This document shows, one piece after another, positions 14,865-22,351 of a DNA stretch of 39,447 bases; position 1 is the first letter of the stretch, and every line of letters starts with the position of its first letter. The DNA is from an uncultured bacterium (GTDB taxonomy: Bacteria > Cyanobacteriota > Vampirovibrionia > Gastranaerophilales > Gastranaerophilaceae), in contig CATXCB010000017.1 in the NCBI GenBank assembly GCA_958366705.1, positions 1 to 39,447 on the forward strand. The letters are read 5' to 3'. Position numbers and translations under genes: made by a program. Below the pieces are notes generated by a model. The model had not been told where the DNA came from. It saw only the letters and a program-made list of their open reading frames with translations, and ran no database searches.

Positions 14865-15077
14865 ATGGAAGTCCGAAATGAATTAAAAGCATTAATTGCT
14901 CAGAATGGAGCAACTCTAAAAAAAGTTTGCGAAATATTGTCTCAAAAATATGGTAAGAATTATATTGGGAATAATATTACTAATAAATTACGCAGAAAAA
15001 CAATTAAGTTTGAAGAAGTACAGGAAATTCTGGATGTATTGGGATATCATATCGAATTTGTAAGAAATAGTGATTAA
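14865..15077 (+). CDS. small HTH-like (XRE / DUF6471-like) regulator
   Basis: I start it at ATG 14865 (MEVRNELKALIAQNGATLKK); the frame is open upstream but those residues would lie before the promoter. TATAAT at 14853-14858 ends six bases before the ATG, so the mRNA is probably leaderless. The 70-residue protein fits a compact helix-turn-helix: helix (VRNELKALIAQNG), helix (TLKKVCEILSQKYG), recognition region (NNITNKLRRKTI), helix (FEEVQEILDVLGY). It resembles small Cro-like or DUF6471-like proteins. It may bind the palindrome at 14774-14824 and control itself and the divergent prepilin gene. Its end overlaps the convergent rbgA stop by 4 bp. Confidence 0.6.
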   Translation: MEVRNELKALIAQNGATLKKVCEILSQKYGKNYIGNNITNKLRRKTIKFEEVQEILDVLGYHIEFVRNSD

Positions 15078-15934
15078 GTTGTTGGTAGTTTGTCTAAAAT
15101 AAATTTTCCGATTTTACCCTCTCGAAAATCTCGCAAAATATAAACCGAAGTTCGCTCTCTATCTGTGGAACCGCCGGTTAATAACCAGTTTCTCTCTAGT
15201 GATATATTATCAATGTTTAACTCTTTGTCCTCAGGTAATTTGTAATAGTCGCGAAAAGCTTTTGTTTGAGTTTCGTCTAAGACATCTAAAAGTTCTTGGG
15301 CTACAATTTCATTTGAATATGCGTTTTCTGATACAGAATTTACAAACGCGAGTTTTTTAGCTCTTTCTTGATTTTCTTGTTTCATTGGGATTATACCCGG
15401 AGTGTCCAAAAGTTCCAGCTGCGGATTTATTCTAACCCATTGCTGCTGGCGTGTAACTCCTGCTTTTGCTCCGGTTTTAGTTTTGGATGAGCGTGTAAGT
15501 TTATTTATAATACTTGATTTTCCGACATTTGGCAGACCCACGACCATTATTCGTGCCGGTCGTCTCAATAATCCTTTTGCCATTAATGCTTGAATTTTGG
15601 GTTCTGATAATTCAATCGCCTTTTTGACAATGGTATTTATATCTTTATTATTTTTAGAATCTGTTGGTATTACATCTGTGTTGTTTGCTTCTTTTAGATA
15701 TTCTAAAAAAGGTTTTAGTGTATTTTTTTCTACTAAATCTGATTTGTTGACAAGCAAAAATCGGGGCTTTCCGTTTAGAAGCCCCGAAATATTGTCATAA
15801 CTGCTAGATATAGGCAGTCTCGCATCAATAACTTCAATCACGGCATCCACTAAAGAAAGTTGTTCTTTCAACTTCTTTTCTGCTTTTGCAATATGTCCCG
15901 GATACCAGTGAATATGAGTCTTATCTTTTTTCAA
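15074..15934 (-). CDS. rbgA: ribosome biogenesis GTPase A
   Basis: The 286-residue protein is a circularly permuted GTPase of the RbgA/YlqF family, needed for late assembly of the 50S subunit. The G motifs appear in permuted order: G4 NKSD (63-66), G1 GLPNVGKSS (133-141), G3 DTPG (177-180). The N-terminal HWYPGHIAKAEKKL is a family hallmark and the C-terminal helical domain is present though short. It overlaps the upstream rplS by 14 bp, and coupling with L19 is common in bacteria. Start ATG at 15934. Confidence 0.93.
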   Translation of the reverse strand: MKKDKTHIHWYPGHIAKAEKKLKEQLSLVDAVIEVIDARLPISSSYDNISGLLNGKPRFLLVNKSDLVEKNTLKPFLEYLKEANNTDVIPTDSKNNKDINTIVKKAIELSEPKIQALMAKGLLRRPARIMVVGLPNVGKSSIINKLTRSSKTKTGAKAGVTRQQQWVRINPQLELLDTPGIIPMKQENQERAKKLAFVNSVSENAYSNEIVAQELLDVLDETQTKAFRDYYKLPEDKELNIDNISLERNWLLTGGSTDRERTSVYILRDFREGKIGKFILDKLPTT

Positions 15935-16277
15935 TTTTTTCCTTAATACGAGTTGCTTTACCTGAACGTTCTCTTAGGTAGTATAGTTTTGCACGTTTAA
16001 CATCACCACGTCTTAAAACTGTGATTTTGTCGATTCTTGGAGAGTTAACCAGGAATACACGTTCAACACCAACACCTTGGAATACTTTTCTTACAGTGAT
16101 AGTTTTGTTAAGTCCAGAACCATGCATTTTGATAATAGTACCTTCGAATGCCTGGATTCTTTCTTTGTTACCTTCGATAATTTTAACGAAAACTTTTACT
16201 GTATCTCCGGCGTTAAGTTCCGGAAGCTCTTTGCCTAAATAACTTTTTTCTAATTCATCAATGATAGGGTTATTCAT
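15921..16277 (-). CDS. rplS: 50S ribosomal protein L19
   Basis: The 118-residue protein has the L19 core: PELNAGDTVKVFVKIIEGNK, RIQAFEGTIIKMHGSG, TITVRKVFQGVGVERVF and a C-terminal RRGDVKRAKLYYLRER. L19 sits at the 30S-50S interface. Length is normal. It is the first gene of a two-gene unit with rbgA. GAAAGGA lies upstream of ATG 16277. Confidence 0.97.
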   Translation of the reverse strand: MNNPIIDELEKSYLGKELPELNAGDTVKVFVKIIEGNKERIQAFEGTIIKMHGSGLNKTITVRKVFQGVGVERVFLVNSPRIDKITVLRRGDVKRAKLYYLRERSGKATRIKEKIEKR

Positions 16278-16501
16278 TTTTGCTTTCCTTTATATTTCTA
16301 ATCTATTACTAAATGTGTATAATTCCTTTATCGATGTTTAAATGACTTTTTCCACACAAAAATCCATCGACGCACGTTGATAGTTTAAATCGTATAATAA
16401 ATATACTATTTTTGCAAGCAACAACTGATAATATTGTTATTAATTGTAACGAACTGCATATAACCTTTTGCAAGTTATACATTTGTGATATATTAACCCC
16501 T

Positions 16502-16651
16502 ATGGGACAGGATTATAAAAAACTTTTAAATAAAAAGAAGAAAAAATATTGTGATGTAAAGACAATGGGTGTTAATATTGATAAAAATGAGTATTATGAA
16601 ATCATTATGTCAAATTCGGCTCATCCTGAAAATATAACTAATAAAAAATAG
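16502..16651 (+). CDS. 49-aa lysine-rich hypothetical protein
   Basis: The frame from ATG 16502 begins MGQDYKKLLNKKKKKYCDVK and contains a hydrophilic C-terminal part (NSAHPENITNKK). A -10 box TATATT (16489-16494) stands seven bases upstream, with TTGCAA about 15 bp before that, so the message would be leaderless. A strong intrinsic terminator follows at once. The promoter-frame-terminator arrangement supports a real small gene, but I recognise no family. The frame is open upstream of the ATG; those codons precede the promoter and I exclude them. Confidence 0.45.
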   Translation: MGQDYKKLLNKKKKKYCDVKTMGVNIDKNEYYEIIMSNSAHPENITNKK

Positions 16652-16676
16652 CGGCACTTTTTACGCCGCTATTTTT
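16646..16676. terminator. bidirectional intrinsic terminator
   Basis: AAATAGCGGC (16646-16655) pairs with GCCGCTATTT (16665-16674), flanked by A-rich and T-rich runs, so it can stop both the 49-aa gene and the convergent pyk. Confidence 0.85.
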
Positions 16677-16693
16677 ATGTAAAGTAAATATTA

Positions 16694-18127
16694 TTAAATA
16701 ATTGTATGTATTTTAATAAAGTTTGTAGACTCTCCGGACATTAAATGCGGTATAGAGCCGGTGATAATGGCGCTGTCATCCTGTTTCATTTTTAAATCTT
16801 TTTTTAGGAATACATTCAAGTCTAAAAGCGTTTCGGTATCAATTTTGATTTCCTTATCAGATATTTTTATGGCAAATACACTGTTGTATAGTTGTAAGAA
16901 TCTGCAAATTTGAAAATCTGAGCATAATGCATAGATTGGCACTGATGGTCTGGATTCTGAAATTAATGCCGGAGTGTAGCCGGTTGCAGTTAAGGCTATT
17001 ATTCCTTTTGCTTTCGGAAGATTTTTTACGATATCTGCAATAGATAAAGCTATGGACATTGGAATAGCATTGCTTTTTGTTAAAATTGGTTTTGGAAATT
17101 CATTCTTTTTAATGAATTGGCATTTATTAATATCATCTGCAATTTTTTTCATTGTGCTTACTGCTTCAATAGGGTATTTACCCATTGCAGTTTCCCCGGA
17201 TAGCATAACTGCATCTGCACCGTCTAAAATTGCATTAGCAACATCTGACGTTTCTGCTCTTGTCGGAATCGGATTTTCAATCATGCTTTCAAGCATCTGA
17301 GTTGCAACAATAACAGGTTTTCTGGCGATGTTTGCTTTCTTGATAATTGTTTTTTGAGCGATTGGTAATTGTTCGGTTTTGATTTCAATACCTAAATCTC
17401 CTCTGGCAACCATTATACCATCTGAGTGTTCTATGATTTCATCAATATTTTCAAGAGCCTGAGGTTTTTCTATTTTTGAAATTATTCTGAGTCTTGAATT
17501 GTGTTTGTCTAAAATACTGCGTAAATTTAAAATATCTTCTTTGTTTCTAACAAAAGATAGGCCAAGATAGTCAATATCATTATTTAGAGCAAAATCAACA
17601 AACATTCTGTCACGTTCTGTTAAAATATCAATACTTCCTGTTCCGCCAGGGATATTTAAACCTTTACGAGCTTTGATTTCTCCAGTTGTTAAGACTTCGG
17701 CAAAAACAATGTCTTGTTCAACTTTTTGAACTACTAATTGAATTTTTCCGTCATCAATTAGAATTTTTTCTCCTGGACGAACATCACTGGCAATACCTTT
17801 ATAATCAACAGGAATAGTTTCGTTTTCATATTTAGCTTGATGTCTAAATTTTAATACTTCGCCGGCTTGAACTTGTATAGGTTGTTCTAGTTGACCGATT
17901 CTGATTTTTGGACCCTGTAAGTCTAATAAAACAGGTATAATTGCTTTTTCTTCTTTTTCTATTTTTCTTATGATATCCAGTGTTCTCTGGTGAATTTCAA
18001 CTGTTTCATGCGAAGAATTGATTCTGAACATGGTAACACCGGCCTTGTATAGTTTTCTTATTGTTTCCTCGTTGGCACTTGCAGGGCCTAGCGTTGACAC
18101 TATCTTTGTTGCAGTCAAATTTCTCAT
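16694..18127 (-). CDS. pyk: pyruvate kinase
   Basis: The 477-residue enzyme converts PEP and ADP to pyruvate and ATP in glycolysis. It has the TIM-barrel start TKIVSTLGPAS, the nucleotide-binding FRINSSHE (the usual RxNxSH), a B domain at about 68-165, KIEKPQALENIDEI with the catalytic Lys, MVARGDLGIEI, the family signature KPVIVATQMLESMI, and a C-terminal allosteric domain ending near residue 475. The extra PEP-utiliser domain found in some Firmicutes is absent. I use ATG 18127 because GGAGG lies 8 bases upstream; the longer frame from TTG 18142 would contain that site. Confidence 0.96.
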   Translation of the reverse strand: MRNLTATKIVSTLGPASANEETIRKLYKAGVTMFRINSSHETVEIHQRTLDIIRKIEKEEKAIIPVLLDLQGPKIRIGQLEQPIQVQAGEVLKFRHQAKYENETIPVDYKGIASDVRPGEKILIDDGKIQLVVQKVEQDIVFAEVLTTGEIKARKGLNIPGGTGSIDILTERDRMFVDFALNNDIDYLGLSFVRNKEDILNLRSILDKHNSRLRIISKIEKPQALENIDEIIEHSDGIMVARGDLGIEIKTEQLPIAQKTIIKKANIARKPVIVATQMLESMIENPIPTRAETSDVANAILDGADAVMLSGETAMGKYPIEAVSTMKKIADDINKCQFIKKNEFPKPILTKSNAIPMSIALSIADIVKNLPKAKGIIALTATGYTPALISESRPSVPIYALCSDFQICRFLQLYNSVFAIKISDKEIKIDTETLLDLNVFLKKDLKMKQDDSAIITGSIPHLMSGESTNFIKIHTII

Positions 18128-18246
18128 ATCTTTTTCCTCCAAAATTAAATTTATAGGGTAAACTATTTACTTTTTATAATAATTATACTACAATCAAATA
18201 AAATCATAATGGTTTTGTGGAAGTAGAAAATATGAGGAAAGAAGAA

Positions 18247-19539
18247 ATGAAAAAACTATTAGCGGGGTTATTGATTAGCAGTATGATAGCAATCAATACA
18301 ATGCCGGTATTTGCTTACAACGGTATTGAAGACGTTAACAAAGATTATTGGGCTCAACCGGAAATTGCAAGTGTTGTAACTGATTCTGTTATGACTTTAA
18401 ATAATGGTAATTTTTATCCGGAAAGAAGAATTGCCAGAGTAGATTTTGTAAAAGCTTTATTAAAAGTTTTAGATAACTATGATATGGAAATTAAAACAAA
18501 AGTTAAATTTTCAGATGTAGCTAAATCAGGTCCTGATCATGATGCAGTTGCTAGATCTCAACAATTAGGCTTAGTTTACGGTTATCCAAACGGTGTGTTT
18601 AAACCTCAAGGACCTATCTTAAGAGATGAAGCTCAATCTGTTATCAGCCATATTACTATTGAGGGTGATGTAGATGAAGATAACGTTTTATCTAAATATT
18701 CAGATGCTTCAAAAGTTCCTGTGTGGGCAAAACATGTTTATGCTAAAACACTATCATACGGAATTTATGTAAACCATCCGAATGAAAATCAATTGAGACC
18801 TACTGATGAATTAACAAGAGCTGAAGCGGCTGTATTATTATACAGATTGAGACAAAGATTAGATTTGGTTGAAGATAAATATAAAAAATCTACAGAAACA
18901 ATTTTGGGTACTGAACATTTAACTATGGTTAAAAAGGCGCCTAGCCATGATGTTACAATCACAAACCAAAGAAATATCATTCTCGAAGGTAACGTATTAG
19001 AAGTTGCATTTAATGAACAATTTAAATCAAAATTACATGCAGCAGGTGATTCTGTAACATTTACTAACCCTGAAAATATAACAACAGATGAAGGAACATT
19101 GTTAATTCCTGCAGGTTCTGTATTCTCAGGTTCTGTTCTTGAAATTAAAGATCCACAGTGGTTTAATAAAAATGCAAGAGTTTATGTTCAATTAAATAAA
19201 ATTACAACACCTGATGGTAAAGTTGTTAATTTGAATGCAAAACCATTCTACAAAGATTATGCATTAAAAGAAGGTCCTTGGATGACTACAGGTAAACTTG
19301 CATTATATACAGTTGGCGGTGCAGCTGTTGGTACCGGTGCAGGTGTAGGTTTCTCATTTATTCCTAGCCCTGATAAAATAGGTACTGGTATTGCTATTGG
19401 TACTCCTGTTGGTGCTGGTATTGGTTTAGTTACAGGTTTAGTTACTCCTGGTTTGAACTATAGTGCTAAGAAGGGTGAAGAAATTAGAGTTATTTTACTT
19501 GAAGATACAAGTGTTTCTAAACAAAATGTAAAACTATAA
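18247..19539 (+). CDS. SLH-domain exported surface protein with beta-rich C-terminus
   Basis: From ATG 18247 (AGGA upstream) the product begins MKKLLAGLLISSMIAINTMP, a clear signal peptide cut after VFA. Residues about 25-190 hold three SLH-like repeats: DVNKDYWAQPEIASVV with RRIARVDFVKALL; FSDVAKSGPDHDAVARSQQL with YGYPNGVFKPQGPILRDEA; and VPVWAKHVYAKTLSYG with LRPTDELTRAEAAVLL. SLH domains anchor proteins to the cell wall or to peptidoglycan-linked polymer. The C-terminal part (about 240-430) has GTLLIPAGSVFSGSVLEI and NKITTPDGKVVNLNAKP, which recalls TrbI/VirB10-like beta barrels, with a glycine-rich hydrophobic insertion (VGGAAVGTGAGVG). The protein at 21347-22147 has a similar C-terminal plan. 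Confidence 0.8.
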   Translation: MKKLLAGLLISSMIAINTMPVFAYNGIEDVNKDYWAQPEIASVVTDSVMTLNNGNFYPERRIARVDFVKALLKVLDNYDMEIKTKVKFSDVAKSGPDHDAVARSQQLGLVYGYPNGVFKPQGPILRDEAQSVISHITIEGDVDEDNVLSKYSDASKVPVWAKHVYAKTLSYGIYVNHPNENQLRPTDELTRAEAAVLLYRLRQRLDLVEDKYKKSTETILGTEHLTMVKKAPSHDVTITNQRNIILEGNVLEVAFNEQFKSKLHAAGDSVTFTNPENITTDEGTLLIPAGSVFSGSVLEIKDPQWFNKNARVYVQLNKITTPDGKVVNLNAKPFYKDYALKEGPWMTTGKLALYTVGGAAVGTGAGVGFSFIPSPDKIGTGIAIGTPVGAGIGLVTGLVTPGLNYSAKKGEEIRVILLEDTSVSKQNVKL

Positions 19540-19562
19540 TTTCTAATATAGAAGATAATAGA

Positions 19563-19598
19563 ACAGGGAGTCTTGAAATATAGGCTTCCTGTTTTTTT
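19563..19598 (+). terminator. intrinsic terminator of the SLH gene
   Basis: ACAGGGAG (19563-19570) pairs with CTTCCTGT (19584-19591), followed by a seven-T run. Confidence 0.8.
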
Positions 19599-19728
19599 GA
19601 GTTATAATATAAAATTTTATTAATTAAACCTAGCCTGATTGGATTATTTGCTACCTCCAAATGGATATGGAAATACATTTTAAAACTTCTAAAATAAGAA
19701 TGTACCCAATTTAACGATAGGAGATAGT

Positions 19729-20031
19729 ATGAAGAAATTATTTTCAATGTTAACAGTTTTTGCCTTTTTGACAATTCCAGTACAAGGAGCTTTTGCTTGG
19801 ACCTATGAAGGTTTGAATAGTTTGAATCCATTTACCGGATTTAGGCAGTGCAACAAGTGTGAGAAAGTAAAAAAATGTAAAAAACCAAAATTGACAAAGT
19901 GTGAGAAATTACATGGTGTGAAAATTAGAAAAGTTCAAGGGCAACCTTGCGGATGTGCTGCACCTATTCAGGAATATGTAAAAGTAGTTCCTATGAGAAA
20001 TAATTGTACGGATTGTCAGAAAGCATTTTAA
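19729..20031 (+). CDS. small exported cysteine-rich protein
   Basis: The 100-residue protein starts MKKLFSMLTVFAFLTIPVQG and is cut probably after AFA, leaving about 75 residues. The mature part is basic and has eight Cys: CNKCEKVKKCKKPKLTKC, then CGCAA and a closing NNCTDCQKAF. Two CxxC pairs suggest metal binding or disulfides. GATAGGAGA lies before the ATG and a 19-bp hairpin terminator follows, so it is a separate transcription unit. I do not recognise a family; a secreted or periplasmic structural protein is as far as the sequence goes. Confidence 0.7.
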   Translation: MKKLFSMLTVFAFLTIPVQGAFAWTYEGLNSLNPFTGFRQCNKCEKVKKCKKPKLTKCEKLHGVKIRKVQGQPCGCAAPIQEYVKVVPMRNNCTDCQKAF

Positions 20032-20043
20032 TTGTTATCAAGA

Positions 20044-20085
20044 AAAAAGGCGGTTGGATTTATTTATAAATCCAACCGCCTTTTT
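20044..20085. terminator. long bidirectional terminator hairpin
   Basis: A 19-bp perfect stem built on AAAAAGGCGGTTGGATTTA (20044-20062) and its complement (20067-20085), with a 4-base loop. A-rich and T-rich flanks let it serve both the Cys-rich gene and the convergent kinase gene at 20097. Confidence 0.9.
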
Positions 20086-20096
20086 ATATTGTTTGT

Positions 20097-20933
20097 TTAA
20101 TATTCAATATTTTTAAGAGCAATGAATATTTTATCTGTAATTTCCTGAATATATTCTTGACTTACCATGCCGTTAATTACAGCATCTGATATTTGATAAG
20201 CGGGACGAATATATTTTTGGGCAGTTTTGTTTACATCTGCAAATTGTAAATCTGCAGCAGCTCCGGTTTTTCCTCTTTCTGCTGCTCGTCTGTACCAGCG
20301 GTCTTTTATAACTTCTAAAGGGGTAAATACATATACTTTGACGTCCATGATCTCTCTAACACCCTCATTTAAGACATAAAGCCCCTCGGTTAGAATCACT
20401 TTTGCCGGTTTTTTTTCATCTCCATTTGGATTAGATTCGCAGGTTACAAAATTATATCTTGGTGATTTAATTGTTAGACCCTCTTTCAAAGATACAAGAT
20501 GACTTTTCATAAGATCAAGGTCTATTACATCCGGCGTGTCAAAACTAAATCCGGTTTTAAATAATTCTTCATAACTGCCAGCTTCTTTGAGCTCTTTGGA
20601 TGTATCTTTATAATAATCATCACATCTTATAACAGTATAAATACCCTCAGTTTTATCTTTAATGCATGCTTTTATTGTGTTATCAACAAAAACAGTCTTG
20701 CCGGAAGCACTTTCACCTGTTATTCCGATTAGAAAAGTTTTTTTCTTTTCCTGTACGACTTTTCTCGCAATATTTAGGATTAAATTATCTGAAATTTTTA
20801 AGAACAAGGGTTGTTCTTGTTTTTTGTCTTCTTCTAATATTTTTTTTAAAGCATCTACGATATTTGAGATGATTTCCATATCACGTCGATTTGAATAGAA
20901 ATCGTAATTAGTTAGTTCAAAATCCTTTAGCAT
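20097..20933 (-). CDS. uridine kinase-like P-loop kinase
   Basis: The 278-residue protein has an N-terminal helical extension (about 1-65) and then a phosphoribulokinase/uridine kinase-type domain: Walker A GITGESASGKT (about 71-81), a DDYYKD motif typical of uridine kinases (about 105-110), FDTPDVIDLDLM, SPRYNF, ILTEGLYVL as the Walker B strand, and RWYRRAAERGKT as a lid region. Members phosphorylate uridine/cytidine or related nucleosides or sugars; the extension and divergence leave the substrate open. The start has AAGGAAGT upstream. It stands alone on the minus strand and shares its terminator with the convergent small gene. Confidence 0.75.
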   Translation of the reverse strand: MLKDFELTNYDFYSNRRDMEIISNIVDALKKILEEDKKQEQPLFLKISDNLILNIARKVVQEKKKTFLIGITGESASGKTVFVDNTIKACIKDKTEGIYTVIRCDDYYKDTSKELKEAGSYEELFKTGFSFDTPDVIDLDLMKSHLVSLKEGLTIKSPRYNFVTCESNPNGDEKKPAKVILTEGLYVLNEGVREIMDVKVYVFTPLEVIKDRWYRRAAERGKTGAAADLQFADVNKTAQKYIRPAYQISDAVINGMVSQEYIQEITDKIFIALKNIEY

Positions 20934-21093
20934 TAGTACTTCCTTTTTACAAACATATAAAATATTTTACTTGAAAATATTTTAAACATCCATTGTTAAT
21001 GAAATTTTGTAACAAAAGTTTTATTAATATTAAAGTTTTCATTCAATATGGCCGAATATTATTAGGTAAGTTAAAAGCATAGGAGTATAATTT

Positions 21094-21267
21094 ATGTACC
21101 AGGATCAAGTTTATGAAGAGGCTTTAAAAGAAGCAAAACAAGAGAGTCTTGAAGCTTTAAAAAGTGAAGTAAAAACAGTTGAAAGAGTAATTGAACGGCT
21201 TCTTACTCAATTGTTAGAATGTACATCATCAGTTTCAGAACGCGATTTTAATGTTTGTGGAGTTTAG
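21094..21267 (+). CDS. 57-aa hypothetical helical protein
   Basis: A short frame beginning MYQDQVYEEALKEAKQESLE with a good ribosome-binding site TAGGAGT before ATG 21094. Residues 5-42 form one strongly amphipathic helix (ALKSEVKTVERVIERLLTQL), then a short tail with two Cys. It is followed at once by a 16-bp terminator hairpin, so it is an independent small gene. Nothing in it points to a known family; a small dimerising adaptor is one possibility. Confidence 0.6.
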   Translation: MYQDQVYEEALKEAKQESLEALKSEVKTVERVIERLLTQLLECTSSVSERDFNVCGV

Positions 21268-21293
21268 ATTTTTCTAGACTGAAAAGTTGTGTT

Positions 21294-21331
21294 TAGCGCG
21301 AAATTTTGTCATACAAAATTTCGCGCTATTT
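21294..21331. terminator. terminator hairpin after the 57-aa gene
   Basis: TAGCGCGAAATTTTGT (21294-21309) and its exact complement (21313-21328) enclose CAT. The T tail is modest (TTTGATTTT). It may also serve the convergent gene at 21347. Confidence 0.75.
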
Positions 21332-21346
21332 GATTTTAAAATTTAT

Positions 21347-22147
21347 TTATATTTTTAATAATGATACGTCATTCCCGAGTTTAATTTCAAATGCTGTATT
21401 TTCTGGTATTTGAATTTCTTTTCCAGGGAGAAAGAAGCAGACAATCGGTGCTAATAGCAAATCTGCAACTTGAAGTAGAGCTCCGCCTGCGTAATAGAAT
21501 GGTCTTAGCGGGGATTTTATGGTTTCACAACTGTACTGACACGGGTCTTTGTACACTTTATCTATAGTTACAGTGCCTTTGTCAGCTACATCTGCAAGAT
21601 TGTCAAGATAAATAGGTGCACCTGCTAAGACTCCTAGAAAAATCTGTTTTTTACCCATTTTTGATATATATGCAGTTGCAGGATAGGTTACATTATCAAC
21701 TTTGATTTTATTGATTTCAAGTTTTAGTGTGCTGCTTCTTCCACCTGCTCTAGGCGGTTTGTTTTCTATAATCTCACCTGTGAATTTTACTTCTGATGGT
21801 TCTTTATTTTTGAAAATATTAACATTGCCTACTGATTCAAAGTCAATGAGTGTACCAACCGGTGTATCAGAAGACATAGGCTGTTGTGATCTGACTATAA
21901 ATGTTCTCCCCTTGTCTAGTCTTATAGCTTCTAATTCTTTTCCCTCAAGACAGCCAAATGGATGATTAATTATATCTTTGAATTGTTCGTCTATTCCTTG
22001 TGTAGTATTTACAAGAGGGCAAGATGAGAGAATTTTTTCCTCATTCAAATCCGGTGTATTTTCTGGAATTAAATTTGTTGTCTCCGTGCAAATTGCAAAA
22101 TTTCGGCACAGCAAAATAGTGAATAGCAATATTACTATTTTTTTCAT
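21347..22147 (-). CDS. exported beta-rich protein
   Basis: The 266-residue protein starts MKKIVILLFTILLCRNFAIC, a signal peptide probably cut after AIC or nearby. The mature part begins with an acidic stretch, then GRTFIVRSQQPMSSDTPVGT, VKFTGEIIENKPPRAGGRSS, TLKLEINKIKVDNVTYPA and ends PENTAFEIKLGNDVSLLKI. Between is a hydrophobic segment YYAGGALLQVADLLLAPIVC. The order of a fibrous strand, F-x-G-x-I, an R-rich turn, a long strand and a closing IPENTAFEIKL strand parallels the C-terminal part of the SLH protein at 18247 and recalls TrbI-like barrels; this is similarity by eye only. Function unknown. Confidence 0.6.
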   Translation of the reverse strand: MKKIVILLFTILLCRNFAICTETTNLIPENTPDLNEEKILSSCPLVNTTQGIDEQFKDIINHPFGCLEGKELEAIRLDKGRTFIVRSQQPMSSDTPVGTLIDFESVGNVNIFKNKEPSEVKFTGEIIENKPPRAGGRSSTLKLEINKIKVDNVTYPATAYISKMGKKQIFLGVLAGAPIYLDNLADVADKGTVTIDKVYKDPCQYSCETIKSPLRPFYYAGGALLQVADLLLAPIVCFFLPGKEIQIPENTAFEIKLGNDVSLLKI

Positions 22148-22300
22148 AAATTAAATACTCCTTTTAATAAATGTGGTTTTATTTTGTTAGGGGTGGGGGT
22201 AAATTCCCATCGTGTATATTAAGAATACCAGATAATAAAGATAAAGAATCGTATAAAAAATGTATTGCCACCTCTATTTGAAAAATTTTTTTAATATAAA

Positions 22301-22326
22301 AAGCCATCAATTTCAATTGATGGCTT
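22301..22326 (-). terminator. terminator of the 22352 gene
   Basis: AAGCCATCAATT and AATTGATGGCTT form a perfect 12-bp stem with a 2-base loop; on the minus strand it is followed by TTTTATATT. Confidence 0.85.
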
Positions 22327-22351
22327 AGTTTCGGGTTGCATTTATATAATC

